Source of the DNA: an uncultured Serinicoccus sp.
Lineage (GTDB): Bacteria; Actinomycetota; Actinomycetes; Actinomycetales; Dermatophilaceae
Direction: 5' to 3'
NCBI RefSeq assembly: GCF_947487915.1
Contig: NZ_CANKYH010000001.1
Span: forward strand, 310,001 to 374,000
DNA length: 64,000 nt
The position numbers and the translations under genes are program-made. Of this stretch, positions 52,811-60,945 are shown in pieces. Under the pieces are notes generated by a model. The model did not search any database, had not been told where the DNA came from, and worked only from the letters and a program-made list of their open reading frames with translations. Every line of letters starts with the position of its first letter. Position 1 is the stretch's first letter.

Positions 52811-53416
52811 GTGAGACGCACCACCATCATCGCCGCCGCTGCCAGCCTGGTGCTGCTCCCCGCCTGCACGGAGCAGAGCGAGCCCTCCCCCATGCCCACG
52901 TCGGAGGACGCCCTCACGACCGCGACGGAGGAGCCCGAGGACGTGGCCGTCACGTCGGAGCCGGTCGAGACCGAGGAGGAGACGTCGGAGCCGGCGGCGG
53001 AGGGGCCGCCGGAGATGCCGGCCGAGGCGGAGGAACAGACGGAAGCGGGGGCGGAAGCCTTTGTCCTTCACTACATCGACCTCATTAATTTCACCGGTCG
53101 CTTTCCGCAGGTCGGACTGTTAGAGGACCTGAGCGGTGATGACTGCGCATCCTGCCTCAACCACGAGGAGTCAGTTGTCTACGCGGTTGAGAACGGTGAC
53201 TATCTGGCAGGAGATACATTTATTCCGGGAGAGGTTCAGTCACTCTTTATGGACGACTCCTCGCGAATCTCAGTGGCTGTCGAACAACCAGGCCAGCACT
53301 ACCTTCGTGAGGGAGAACCCATCGGCCGCGAGCTGGAGTCCGAACAGGCCACCCTAGTTTTCAGAACGACCTGGGCTGAGGGGTGGCAAATTGAAGAGAT
53401 CACGATCGAGCAATGA
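52811..53416 (+). CDS. Lipoprotein, DUF6318-like
   Basis: This 201-aa protein starts at GTG with AGGAGCAAGAAGGGG upstream. A lipoprotein signal peptide is visible: VRRTTIIAAAASLVLLPAC with Cys19 in the lipobox LLPAC. An acidic Glu/Thr/Pro linker of about 65 residues follows. The exposed domain (AFVLHYIDLINFTGRFPQVG, LSGDDCASCLNHEES, EVQSLFMDDSSRISVAVEQPG) has the pattern of actinobacterial DUF6318 proteins with a CxxC pair. The coding sequence shifts from very high GC in the linker to more AT-rich in the domain. The stop overlaps the next start (ATGA). Confidence 0.8.
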   Translation: MRRTTIIAAAASLVLLPACTEQSEPSPMPTSEDALTTATEEPEDVAVTSEPVETEEETSEPAAEGPPEMPAEAEEQTEAGAEAFVLHYIDLINFTGRFPQVGLLEDLSGDDCASCLNHEESVVYAVENGDYLAGDTFIPGEVQSLFMDDSSRISVAVEQPGQHYLREGEPIGRELESEQATLVFRTTWAEGWQIEEITIEQ

Positions 53417-54318
53417 ACCCCACTAGCCACATTCTCCCGATCCTTCTGGGAGCCGTCGGCTGGTTGGCGGGGGGCACCGAACCGCCACCATGCGGGGGTT
53501 TCGATTGCGAACACGGGGGTGGAGGTGCCGAGGTAGGACTAACCAAGTCGGAAGTGGAGCACAAGGCGGAGGAATGGCCCGAAGGGTCGAGCGAGGAAAG
53601 CCCCGACTCGTGGTTCGAGTACGTCGCGGTCATCGACTGCCGCCCGCCCAACACTCCGACACAGCCACGGCTCGAGATCTGCGGCTTCGCGGTCAACTTC
53701 TGCGAGGAGTTCGTCCCTGACTCTTCCGGCCCCCGTTCCTGGATCTACCGCAGAACAGTTGACGCGTCGGGTCCGACGTCCGACTGGACGGAAGTCGCCC
53801 CTACCTGCTTCACCGATGTCGTTCCAGCCCGCTCGGGTGAGCCCGCGCAGGAGCTCACCGAAGCGATGATCATCGAGCAGTTCCACCGCACCCAGTTCGC
53901 GCTGCCGCAGACCGTGATGGAGCCACCCGGCAACCGGACGCTGGTCAACCTGCCGGTCTACTTCGAGCTCGCCTGGCCCGAAGGTGGGTTCGAGCCCCAA
54001 GAGGTCGACGTGACGACGCTGATCGGCCACGAGGTGCGCATCCGTCCGACGCTCGTCGGTGCCACCTACGTCACCGGGGACGGCACAGTCATCGGCCCGA
54101 CCACGAGCCTGGGCGGCCCCTACCCGGGCGGCGACATCACGCACGAGTACCTCTCCGCCGCCGAGGTGAGCCCCTACATCTCGGTGGAGTACGGCGGGGA
54201 GGTCAGCGTCGACGGCGGCGAGTGGAGCGCCATACCGAGCACCGTGACGATCGACGGCCCGGCCACTCCCCTGGAGGTGCTGACCTCGACGAACCGTCTC
54301 TACAGCAACGACCGCTGA
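53413..54318 (+). CDS. Exported protein of unknown function paired with the DUF6318-like lipoprotein
   Basis: This 301-aa protein starts at an ATG overlapping the lipoprotein stop. A short hydrophobic N-terminus (ILPILLGAVGWLAG) suggests a signal peptide. The mature part has about eight Cys in two clusters in the first half (GGFDCEHGG, VIDCRPPN, LEICGFAVNFCEEF, APTCFTD). The second half is beta-rich (VYFELAWPEGGF, VRIRPTLVGATYVTGDG). No family is recognised. It is probably co-secreted with the lipoprotein. It ends 7 bp from the convergent response regulator. Confidence 0.75.
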   Translation: MNPTSHILPILLGAVGWLAGGTEPPPCGGFDCEHGGGGAEVGLTKSEVEHKAEEWPEGSSEESPDSWFEYVAVIDCRPPNTPTQPRLEICGFAVNFCEEFVPDSSGPRSWIYRRTVDASGPTSDWTEVAPTCFTDVVPARSGEPAQELTEAMIIEQFHRTQFALPQTVMEPPGNRTLVNLPVYFELAWPEGGFEPQEVDVTTLIGHEVRIRPTLVGATYVTGDGTVIGPTTSLGGPYPGGDITHEYLSAAEVSPYISVEYGGEVSVDGGEWSAIPSTVTIDGPATPLEVLTSTNRLYSNDR

Positions 54319-54325
54319 ACATCCC

Positions 54326-54934
54326 TTAGAGCCACCCGCGGTCCTCGGCGAACTTCGCCGCCTCGACCCGCGTCGAGGTCCCGGTCTTCCCAATCGCCGA
54401 GGAGAGGTAGTTCCGCACCGTGCCGGGCGAGAGGTAGAGCCGGCCGGCGATGACCTGGACCGGTGAGCCGTCCAGGGCCGCGCGCAGGGCCTCGCGCTCG
54501 CGCTCGGTGAGCGGGTTCGGTCCGCCGATCAGCGACTCGGTCGCCAGCGCGGGGTCGACGACGCGGACCCCGGCGTGCACCCGGCGCACCGCCTCCGCCA
54601 GCTCGGGCGCGGGCGTGTCCTTCACGACGAAGCCGCGGGCCCCGGCGTCCATCGCCCGCCGCAGGTAGCCCGGCCTGCCGAACGTCGTCACCACGAGGCA
54701 ACGGGTCGGCATAGCCTGCTCCCGCAGCTCCTCGAGGACACCGATGCCGTCACGTCCTGGCATCTCGATGTCGAGCAGGCACACGTCGGGTGATGTGCTG
54801 CGCACAGCCTCCAGCACCTCGTCCCCGCGGCCCACCTGCGCGACCACCTGCATGTCGCGCTCCAGGTCCAGGAGGGCCGCCAGCGCTCCCCGCACCAGGG
54901 CCTGGTCGTCCGCCAGAAGCAACCGGATCACCAC
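54326..54934 (-). CDS. Response regulator, NarL/LuxR family (DesR-like)
   Basis: This 202-aa regulator has a receiver domain with acidic pocket LLLADDQALVRGAL, the phospho-acceptor Asp in VCLLDIEMPGRDG (about 54), the conserved Thr in VVTTFGRPGYL and Lys in FVVKDTPAPEL. A LuxR-type HTH follows (LTEREREALRAAL, IAGRLYLSPGTVRNYLSSAIGKTG). The stop of the histidine-kinase gene overlaps its start by 7 bp, so the two form a classical pair. Relatives include DesR of membrane-fluidity control and many others; the regulon is unknown. Confidence 0.93.
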   Translation of the reverse strand: MVIRLLLADDQALVRGALAALLDLERDMQVVAQVGRGDEVLEAVRSTSPDVCLLDIEMPGRDGIGVLEELREQAMPTRCLVVTTFGRPGYLRRAMDAGARGFVVKDTPAPELAEAVRRVHAGVRVVDPALATESLIGGPNPLTEREREALRAALDGSPVQVIAGRLYLSPGTVRNYLSSAIGKTGTSTRVEAAKFAEDRGWL

Positions 54935-56022
54935 CGCACCTCCAGAGCGGTGCCTGCTGCATCTCGCCGTGCACCGACGGTCAGCTGACCACCCGCCTGG
55001 CGCACCCGTTCTCCGGCACCACAGAGGCCATTCCCCTCGACCACTCCCCCACCCACGCCGTCGTCGAGCACCCTCAGGGACGACTCACCGAGCTCCACGG
55101 TGCACCGGCTCGCGGCGCTGTGCCGCACCACGTTGGTCACCGCCTCCCGCAGGACCCAGGCCAGCGTGATGCGACGCCGGGGGTCGACATCGGTGACGGA
55201 GCCGCATACCTCCATCTCGATGCCTGCCCCCGCCAGGGCGACCCGCGCCGCCTCGAGCTCGTCCGCCAGTCGCGCCACCCGCAGCCCGCCGACGGTTGCG
55301 CGGATCTCCGCGAGCGCCTGCCGGGAGAGATCCTGCACCTCGGCGAGCTCCCGCTTCGCCGCCTGCGGGTCGACGTCGATGAGCCGCTGGGCCAGCTCGG
55401 TCTTGACCGTCACCACGGTCAGCGAGTGCCCCAGCACGTCGTGCACGTCGCGCGCGACGCGCTCCCGCTCCTCGGTGAGCGCGAGCTGCCCCTCGACTGC
55501 GCGCGCGGACTCCTGCCGCTCCTCGAGGTGCCGGGACAGCACGCTGGTGGCCAGCACGAGCAGGGCGATGCCCCAGAGCATGACCGAGCGCGGCAGTCCC
55601 CAGGCGATCGTGCTCGCGACGACGCCCACCCCGAAGAGCACCAACGAGGTCGTCCACATGGCCCGCCACGGCAGGAAGAAGACCGGCACGGCGACGATGA
55701 ACGGCAACGTGGTGAGGGAGTTGGGGCCGATCAGCATCGCCAGCACGATCGCGGCGGCGACCATGGCGGCCAGCCCGACCATGCCGCCGCGGGCGGCACG
55801 GTCGTACTCACCGGCAGCGACGAGGCGCGTCGCCCGCCGCACGGTCAGGACGTAGGCCGCCATGAAGGCCAGGACGACGGCCGTCGAGGTCACACGCCAC
55901 GCCATCGACCCGTCCGTGGCCCAGATGTAGGTCAGGGGAAAGGCGAAGAAGACCAGCCAGATCGCGCCGAAGAGCCACCCCCAGCGGCCCCACGCGTCGG
56001 TGCCGGACGTCCTTGGGCTCAT
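54928..56022 (-). CDS. Sensor histidine kinase, HisKA_3 type (DesK-like)
   Basis: This ~364-aa kinase has five or six N-terminal membrane segments with short loops (WGWLFGAIWLVFFAFPLTY, VLAFMAAYVLTV, MVGLAAMVAAAIVLAMLIG). The HisKA_3 phospho-acceptor His lies in ERERVARDVHDVLGHSLTVV. The GHKL ATPase domain has WVLREAVTNVVRHS and LDDGVGGG. The ATG at 56022 is chosen; other in-frame starts lie up to 56070. It is followed by its response regulator on the same strand with a 7-bp overlap. Confidence 0.93.
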   Translation of the reverse strand: MSPRTSGTDAWGRWGWLFGAIWLVFFAFPLTYIWATDGSMAWRVTSTAVVLAFMAAYVLTVRRATRLVAAGEYDRAARGGMVGLAAMVAAAIVLAMLIGPNSLTTLPFIVAVPVFFLPWRAMWTTSLVLFGVGVVASTIAWGLPRSVMLWGIALLVLATSVLSRHLEERQESARAVEGQLALTEERERVARDVHDVLGHSLTVVTVKTELAQRLIDVDPQAAKRELAEVQDLSRQALAEIRATVGGLRVARLADELEAARVALAGAGIEMEVCGSVTDVDPRRRITLAWVLREAVTNVVRHSAASRCTVELGESSLRVLDDGVGGGVVEGNGLCGAGERVRQAGGQLTVGARRDAAGTALEVRW

Positions 56023-56123
56023 GCCTCCACTCTGCCACCGGGCGCGCTGCGTGGCCATGACGTCTGTCACCGCTGTCGGTGCAGGTCAGCGGGTCTGTCG
56101 GTGGGCGCTGCTTGAGTGAGGGT

Positions 56124-57536
56124 ATGGAGTTCTCAACGGTGGGCGAGCGGGGCGGCGCGGGTGCGTGGTCTCCCACCGCGGATGCGCCGGTGGTCGTCGA
56201 CGAGGACTGGGGCGAGGCGTTGGACGAGCTCGACGCCTTGGGTCTCGCGGACTATCAGGCACTCATGGACGAGGTCTCGACCGTGCTCGGGGAGATGCAC
56301 GGGCGAGACGCGCGGGGGCTGCCGTCCGAGGAGCTGGAGGCCGGCCTGGAGGGCGCCGCCCTCTCCCTGGGCCGCGCGGCCCTCGGGCGCGACGAGGTCG
56401 TGACGGTGCAGGACGACGAGCTGACCGGCGCGCTCGAAGCGGTCGGCCGGCTCCAGACCCGGCTCGGGGCCATCGGCTTCCGGCTCGCCCAGCAGGCGGC
56501 GGCCCGGGGCCTGCACCAGGAGTCCGGGATGACGCTGGTGGACTGGCTGCGGGTGCGCTGCCCGTGGCTGAGCAGCCGGGACGCCGCGCAGGTGGTGTCG
56601 GTGGTCACGGCGTCGGAGGCATCCGTTGGAGCGCAGATCGGGGAGGCCGTCGCCGGCGGCGACGTGCCGCTGCACCGGGCTGCGATGGTGGCGCGGACGA
56701 TGGGACGCCTCGGGGAGTCACTGGACCCGGACCAGGAGGAGTCCTACACCCGGATCGCGACGGAGGCGGCCGGCCGTCCCGAGGTGTCGGACAAGGACCT
56801 GTCGGTCGTCTGTCACCGGCTGCTGGAGGACCTGCTCCACGAGAAGGCGCCGGGTGAGCGGGAGCGCGCGGCCATCGCCCTGCGCGGTGTCTCGTCCCGG
56901 ACGATCGCCCCCGGGCTCACCCGCTTCACCATCGACGCCCCTGACGGCGCGGCCGCCACGATCAGCGGTGTGCTCACCTCCCAGCTGGCGGCACCCGCGC
57001 CCGACGAGACGACCCAGGAGCCGGACCCGCGGACGGCGACACAGCGTCGCTTCGACGCACTGATGGCGGTGATCAACCGGGGCACGACTCATCCGGGCGC
57101 CCCGCCGTCGACCGCGCGGGCGACGGTCATCCTCACCATCCCCTTCGACCCCGAGCGAGGCCTGCCCTCCGGACCGGCCACGACCGGTGGCGGGGGCTAC
57201 GTGGCACCCCGACAGGCCTCGGAGCTGGCGTGCTCCGCGGACGTCACTCCCGTGTGGATGGCGGCCGACGGTGAACCGCTCGCCCTCGGCCGCACGGCAC
57301 GCTACGCCTCACCGGCCCAGTGGAAGGCGCTGGTGGCGCGGGACCGCGGCTGCAGCTATCCCGGCTGCAGCGCCCTCCCGCAGTGGTGCGACAGCCACCA
57401 CGTCGACTGGTGGAGCCGCGGTGGTCGCACCGACGTCGACCGGATGGCGCTGCTGTGTGGCCGGCACCACACGATCGTGCACCAGCACGAGCTGGGTGCC
57501 TCCATCCGCGGTGGCACCGTGACCTGGCACGTCTGA
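56124..57536 (+). CDS. DUF222 / HNH endonuclease-signature protein
   Basis: This 470-aa actinobacterial protein has a helical DUF222-like region (about 80-300, GMTLVDWLRVRCPWLSSRDAAQVV) and a C-terminal HNH motif: DRGCSYPGCSALPQWCDSHHVDWWSRGGRTDVDRMALLCGRHH. The four Cys and the HH pair form a zinc-stabilised His-Me finger. Such genes are present in many copies in actinobacterial genomes; some sit in 13E12-type repeats. Whether it is an active nuclease is unknown. ATG 56124 lies in a GGTATG word with no good ribosome-binding site. Confidence 0.88.
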   Translation: MEFSTVGERGGAGAWSPTADAPVVVDEDWGEALDELDALGLADYQALMDEVSTVLGEMHGRDARGLPSEELEAGLEGAALSLGRAALGRDEVVTVQDDELTGALEAVGRLQTRLGAIGFRLAQQAAARGLHQESGMTLVDWLRVRCPWLSSRDAAQVVSVVTASEASVGAQIGEAVAGGDVPLHRAAMVARTMGRLGESLDPDQEESYTRIATEAAGRPEVSDKDLSVVCHRLLEDLLHEKAPGERERAAIALRGVSSRTIAPGLTRFTIDAPDGAAATISGVLTSQLAAPAPDETTQEPDPRTATQRRFDALMAVINRGTTHPGAPPSTARATVILTIPFDPERGLPSGPATTGGGGYVAPRQASELACSADVTPVWMAADGEPLALGRTARYASPAQWKALVARDRGCSYPGCSALPQWCDSHHVDWWSRGGRTDVDRMALLCGRHHTIVHQHELGASIRGGTVTWHV

Positions 57537-57547
57537 GGACCCCGCCC

Positions 57548-57576
57548 CGGAGCCGGCCCGCCTTGGTCCGGCTCCG
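57548..57576 (+). terminator. Terminator after the HNH gene
   Basis: CGGAGCCGG pairs with CCGGCTCCG around an 11-base loop, 11 bp past the HNH stop. It precedes the LLM gene on the same strand. Confidence 0.65.
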
Positions 57577-57641
57577 AGTCGTGCCTGCGGGCCGAAGCAG
57601 TGGTGCAGGCATACTCCATGGGCGGGTGATGTTGAGCGGGT

Positions 57642-58676
57642 ATGCCCACCTCTCGCATCCCGTTGTCCGTGCTTGACCTCGTGCCCCGCTCGCAGGGTAT
57701 GACGGCCGCCACCGCCATCCAGGAGTCCGTCACGCTCGCCCGTGAGGTCGACGAGCTCGGCTACCGCCGGTTCTGGATGGCCGAGCACCACGGGTCCGAG
57801 GCCTTCATGTCCTCGGCCACCGCCCTGCTGCTCGGTCACGTGGCCCACGCGACCGACCGCATCCGGCTGGGGTCGGGCGGGGTGATGCTGCCCAACCACT
57901 CGCCGCTCATGGTGGCCGAGTACTACGGGACGCTCGCCACCATCCACGGGGACCGTTTCGACCTGGGCTTGGGGCGGGCGCCGGGCACGGATCCCATGAC
58001 GGCGGCTGCGCTGTCGCGCTCGAGCGGCCACCTGCCGGACTTCGCCTCCGAGGTGGCGGACCTGCAGGGCTACCTGGGAGCCCCTCGGTCCGGCGCGAGG
58101 GTGCGCGCGCTTCCCGGCGAGGGCACCGAGGTGCCGCTCTGGATGCTCGGCTCCTCGACCGGCGGCGCCCAGGTGGCCGCCGCCCTCGGACTGCCCTTCT
58201 CCTTCGCGTCCCATTTCGCCCCCGACCAGCTGCGGGAGGCCCTGATGATCTACCGGGACCGGTTCCGCGCCGACGCCGCCACCGCGCAGGTCGACCGCCC
58301 CACCACCATGGCCGGTGTCAACGTGCTGGTGGCTCCGACCCAGGAGGAGGCCGACTACCTCTTCACGACGGCGCAGCTCATGGCCATCCGCATCCGCTCC
58401 GGCCAGCCGGCGCCGCTCGACCCGCCGGTCGACAGCCTCGCCTCCGTCGTACCGACCGAGCTGCTCCCCCTGGCCGACGCCCACCAGTCCGTGAAGATGG
58501 TCGGCACACCGGACACCGTCGTCGAGCAGCTCGAGGGCTTCGCCACGGCCCACGAGCTCGATGAACTCATCGTCACCACCTACACCTACGACCCGCAGAT
58601 GCGCCGGCGCAGCTACCGCATGCTGGCGGACGCCTGGGGTATGCCCTCCGCCTCCCCGGTCGAGATCGCTTCCTGA
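57642..58676 (+). CDS. LLM-class flavin-dependent oxidoreductase
   Basis: This 344-aa bacterial-luciferase-like TIM-barrel monooxygenase begins MPTSRIPLSVLDLVPRSQG. It shows FWMAEHHGSEAFMSSATALLLGHVAHAT, IRLGSGGVMLPNHSPLMVAE, FDLGLGRAPGTDP and MLGSSTGGAQVAAALGLPFSFASHF. These are hallmarks of the MsnO8/luxA-like subgroup that uses FMNH2. It is monocistronic in appearance, with a terminator before it and 92 bp after. The substrate is unknown. Confidence 0.92.
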   Translation: MPTSRIPLSVLDLVPRSQGMTAATAIQESVTLAREVDELGYRRFWMAEHHGSEAFMSSATALLLGHVAHATDRIRLGSGGVMLPNHSPLMVAEYYGTLATIHGDRFDLGLGRAPGTDPMTAAALSRSSGHLPDFASEVADLQGYLGAPRSGARVRALPGEGTEVPLWMLGSSTGGAQVAAALGLPFSFASHFAPDQLREALMIYRDRFRADAATAQVDRPTTMAGVNVLVAPTQEEADYLFTTAQLMAIRIRSGQPAPLDPPVDSLASVVPTELLPLADAHQSVKMVGTPDTVVEQLEGFATAHELDELIVTTYTYDPQMRRRSYRMLADAWGMPSASPVEIAS

Positions 58677-58768
58677 GCTCTCCGGCACGGAACGTCGCGG
58701 ACGCTCCTTGTCCCGGTGTCCATCCCTCGGTCTGACGCGACCGGGCTGCCGGTGGCAGCCTGGGACCC

Positions 58769-60103
58769 ATGGCACCGAGCACACCCTCGACGACTGACGA
58801 CGCCTTCCCGGACCTGTCCGGCACGGAAGGCTGGCGTGTCCTCGGCGGGCGCGCCACCGCCTGGTTCGCGGCCGGGTCGCACTCGGACGCAGCGCTGCTG
58901 TCGCGCGCGGTGAGCGAGCTCTGTGGCGGTGCCGGGCTCGCGCTGCCGGACCTGGACCTGCGTTCCACCGGTGTCCGGGTGCGCCTCGGCAGCGACGCCA
59001 CGGTGAGCGCTGCGGTCGCCGACCTCGCGAGCGCCATCTCGGACGCCGCCCGGCGGCTCGGTCTGGAGCCACGACCCGGCGTCCTCCAGGAGCTGGGCCT
59101 GAGGATCGACACCCGGCAGGTCGAGACCGTGACGGCGTTCTGGGAGTCCGCGCTGGGGTATCAGCGGCAGGCCCAGCACGGCCTCGCCGACCCGCTGCGC
59201 CGACACCCCCCGCTGCGGTTCCAGCAGATGGACGCCCCACGCCCGCTGCGCAACCGGCTGCACCTCGACTCCGTGGCCGCCCAGCCGGTCGCGTCCGGCA
59301 CGGTGGACTGTCTCGCCTCGGCAGGTGCCCTCGTGGCCCACCACGGCTACTACGCGACGGTCGCGGACGCCGAGGGCAACGAGGTCGACCTGCTGCCCCT
59401 GCCCGCTGATACCGATCGCTGGGACGTGCCGGACATCGATGACTGGCGACTGGTGTTCTCGGCCGTCGCCGTCTACCCGACCGCCACGATCGAGCAGGCG
59501 GATCGGCTCGTCACCGTCGCCGCCGAGATCGCCGACCGCGCTGGCATCTCGCTGCTGCTCGACGTGCGACGCGCAGCGCCGGGAGGGGACCCCGCCGGTC
59601 GCACCCCGCAGACGGTTGTGGTCCTCGACACGGGCAAGGACCGCTGGGAGATGGACGAGCGCTACCTCCCGCTCTGCCGGCGGGTCCAGCAGGAGGCCCG
59701 GTCGCTGGGGCTCACGGCTGCGCCCGAGCGGGCGCGGTTCGTCCAGGTCGGCATCGAGGCCGCCGACGTCCCCGCGACCCGTTCGTTCTGGCAGGCAGTC
59801 CTGGGCTACGAGGCCGACCCCCGCAGCGACGTCACCGACATCGTCGACCCGAACCGCCTCGGCCCCGTCCTCTTCTTCCAGCCCCTGGACCCCGACGACA
59901 CGGCGCGTCGCACCCAGCGCAACCGTCTCCACCTCGAGGCCGCCGTCCCCCACGACGTGGCCGATGCCAAGGTGTCGACAGCACTGCGCGCCGGAGGCAC
60001 CGTCGTGCGCGACGACAGCCCGACCCGGTGGACGCTGGCCGACCCCGAGGGCAACGAGATCGACGTCGTGGTGGACGCGGCGAGGGAGGAGGGCAGGGCC
60101 TGA
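58769..60103 (+). CDS. Double VOC-domain protein with pterin-dehydratase-like segments
   Basis: This 444-aa protein contains two tandem units. Each combines a ~90-residue segment like 4a-hydroxytetrahydrobiopterin dehydratase (GWRVLGGRATAWFAAGSHSD near the start, and DDWRLVFSAVAVYPTATIEQ in the middle) with a glyoxalase/VOC half (LGLRIDTRQVETVTAFWESALGY; VQVGIEAADVPATRSFWQAVLGY, each ending DAEGNEVDLL/DPEGNEIDVV). The typical His pair of the dehydratase is absent, so those segments may be structural. VOC proteins bind metals and small aromatic or epoxide compounds. It looks like an internal duplication. Function is unknown. Confidence 0.8.
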   Translation: MAPSTPSTTDDAFPDLSGTEGWRVLGGRATAWFAAGSHSDAALLSRAVSELCGGAGLALPDLDLRSTGVRVRLGSDATVSAAVADLASAISDAARRLGLEPRPGVLQELGLRIDTRQVETVTAFWESALGYQRQAQHGLADPLRRHPPLRFQQMDAPRPLRNRLHLDSVAAQPVASGTVDCLASAGALVAHHGYYATVADAEGNEVDLLPLPADTDRWDVPDIDDWRLVFSAVAVYPTATIEQADRLVTVAAEIADRAGISLLLDVRRAAPGGDPAGRTPQTVVVLDTGKDRWEMDERYLPLCRRVQQEARSLGLTAAPERARFVQVGIEAADVPATRSFWQAVLGYEADPRSDVTDIVDPNRLGPVLFFQPLDPDDTARRTQRNRLHLEAAVPHDVADAKVSTALRAGGTVVRDDSPTRWTLADPEGNEIDVVVDAAREEGRA

Positions 60104-60127
60104 TCCGGGCACCGGCACAATGGTGCG

Positions 60128-60937
60128 GTGCCCACCCAGCTCGACGCCTCCCGCAGCCCGCGCACCCTGCTTCCGGCAGCGGGGGTGTCCGTCTCGGCAC
60201 TGCTGCTCTTCGGGGTGCACCTCCCGTGGGCCGGCTACGCGCTGCTGGTCGCGAGCCTGGCCGCGGCCTTCGTCCTGCACCGCCCCCTCTTCCAGGACCT
60301 GCTGCTCATCGCGCTGGGCATCGGCATCGTCTCCACGACCTCGGTCGAGGCGGACATCAGCTGGGACATGTTCTTCCTCCTCGGCGCCGTCCTGACCGCC
60401 GCGGTCGCCGCGCCCGTGCTCGTCGACCGTCTCGTCTACCGCCGGCAGGCCATCACCTTCCCGTGGATCACCCGGCGCCGCTGGACCCGTCTGCAGTGGG
60501 CCTACGTCGTCGCCGTCCCCGTGCTCGGCTACCTCATCCTGCCGGCCTACTTCATCCACTCGGGCAGCTACCAGAACTGGCCGCCGATCCAGACCCCCAG
60601 CGAGTTCGGCCGCTTCTTCGTCGGGGTCAACGCCGTCGGCCTCTGGGACGAGCTGTTCTTCATCTGCATCTGCTTCGCGCTGCTGCGTCGACACTTCCCG
60701 CTGTGGACGGCCAACATCCTGCAGGCCACGATCTTCGTGTCGTTCCTGTGGGAGCTCGGCTACCGCTCCTGGGGTCCCCTGCTGACGATCCCGTTCGCGC
60801 TGCTGCAGGGCTACATCTTCACCCGCACCAAGTCGTTGACGTATGTCGTCATCATCCACCTGCTCTTCGACGCCGTGGTGTTCCTCGCGATCGTGCACGC
60901 GCACGACCGCAGCATCTTCCCGTTCTTCATCTACTGA
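60128..60937 (+). CDS. CPBP-like membrane protein
   Basis: This 269-aa protein has about eight membrane segments. The segment LWDELFFICICFALLRRHFP resembles motif 1 of CPBP/ABI proteases, but the usual EExxxR is replaced by DExxxx, and WELGYR and HLLFDAVVFLAIVHAH occupy the places of motifs 2-4. It is therefore a CPBP relative whose protease activity is uncertain. The GTG at 60128 lies 10 nt after CACAAT, suggesting a near-leaderless transcript. The stop is only 8 bp from the convergent helicase gene. Confidence 0.75.
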   Translation: MPTQLDASRSPRTLLPAAGVSVSALLLFGVHLPWAGYALLVASLAAAFVLHRPLFQDLLLIALGIGIVSTTSVEADISWDMFFLLGAVLTAAVAAPVLVDRLVYRRQAITFPWITRRRWTRLQWAYVVAVPVLGYLILPAYFIHSGSYQNWPPIQTPSEFGRFFVGVNAVGLWDELFFICICFALLRRHFPLWTANILQATIFVSFLWELGYRSWGPLLTIPFALLQGYIFTRTKSLTYVVIIHLLFDAVVFLAIVHAHDRSIFPFFIY

Positions 60938-60945
60938 GCCGCCCC

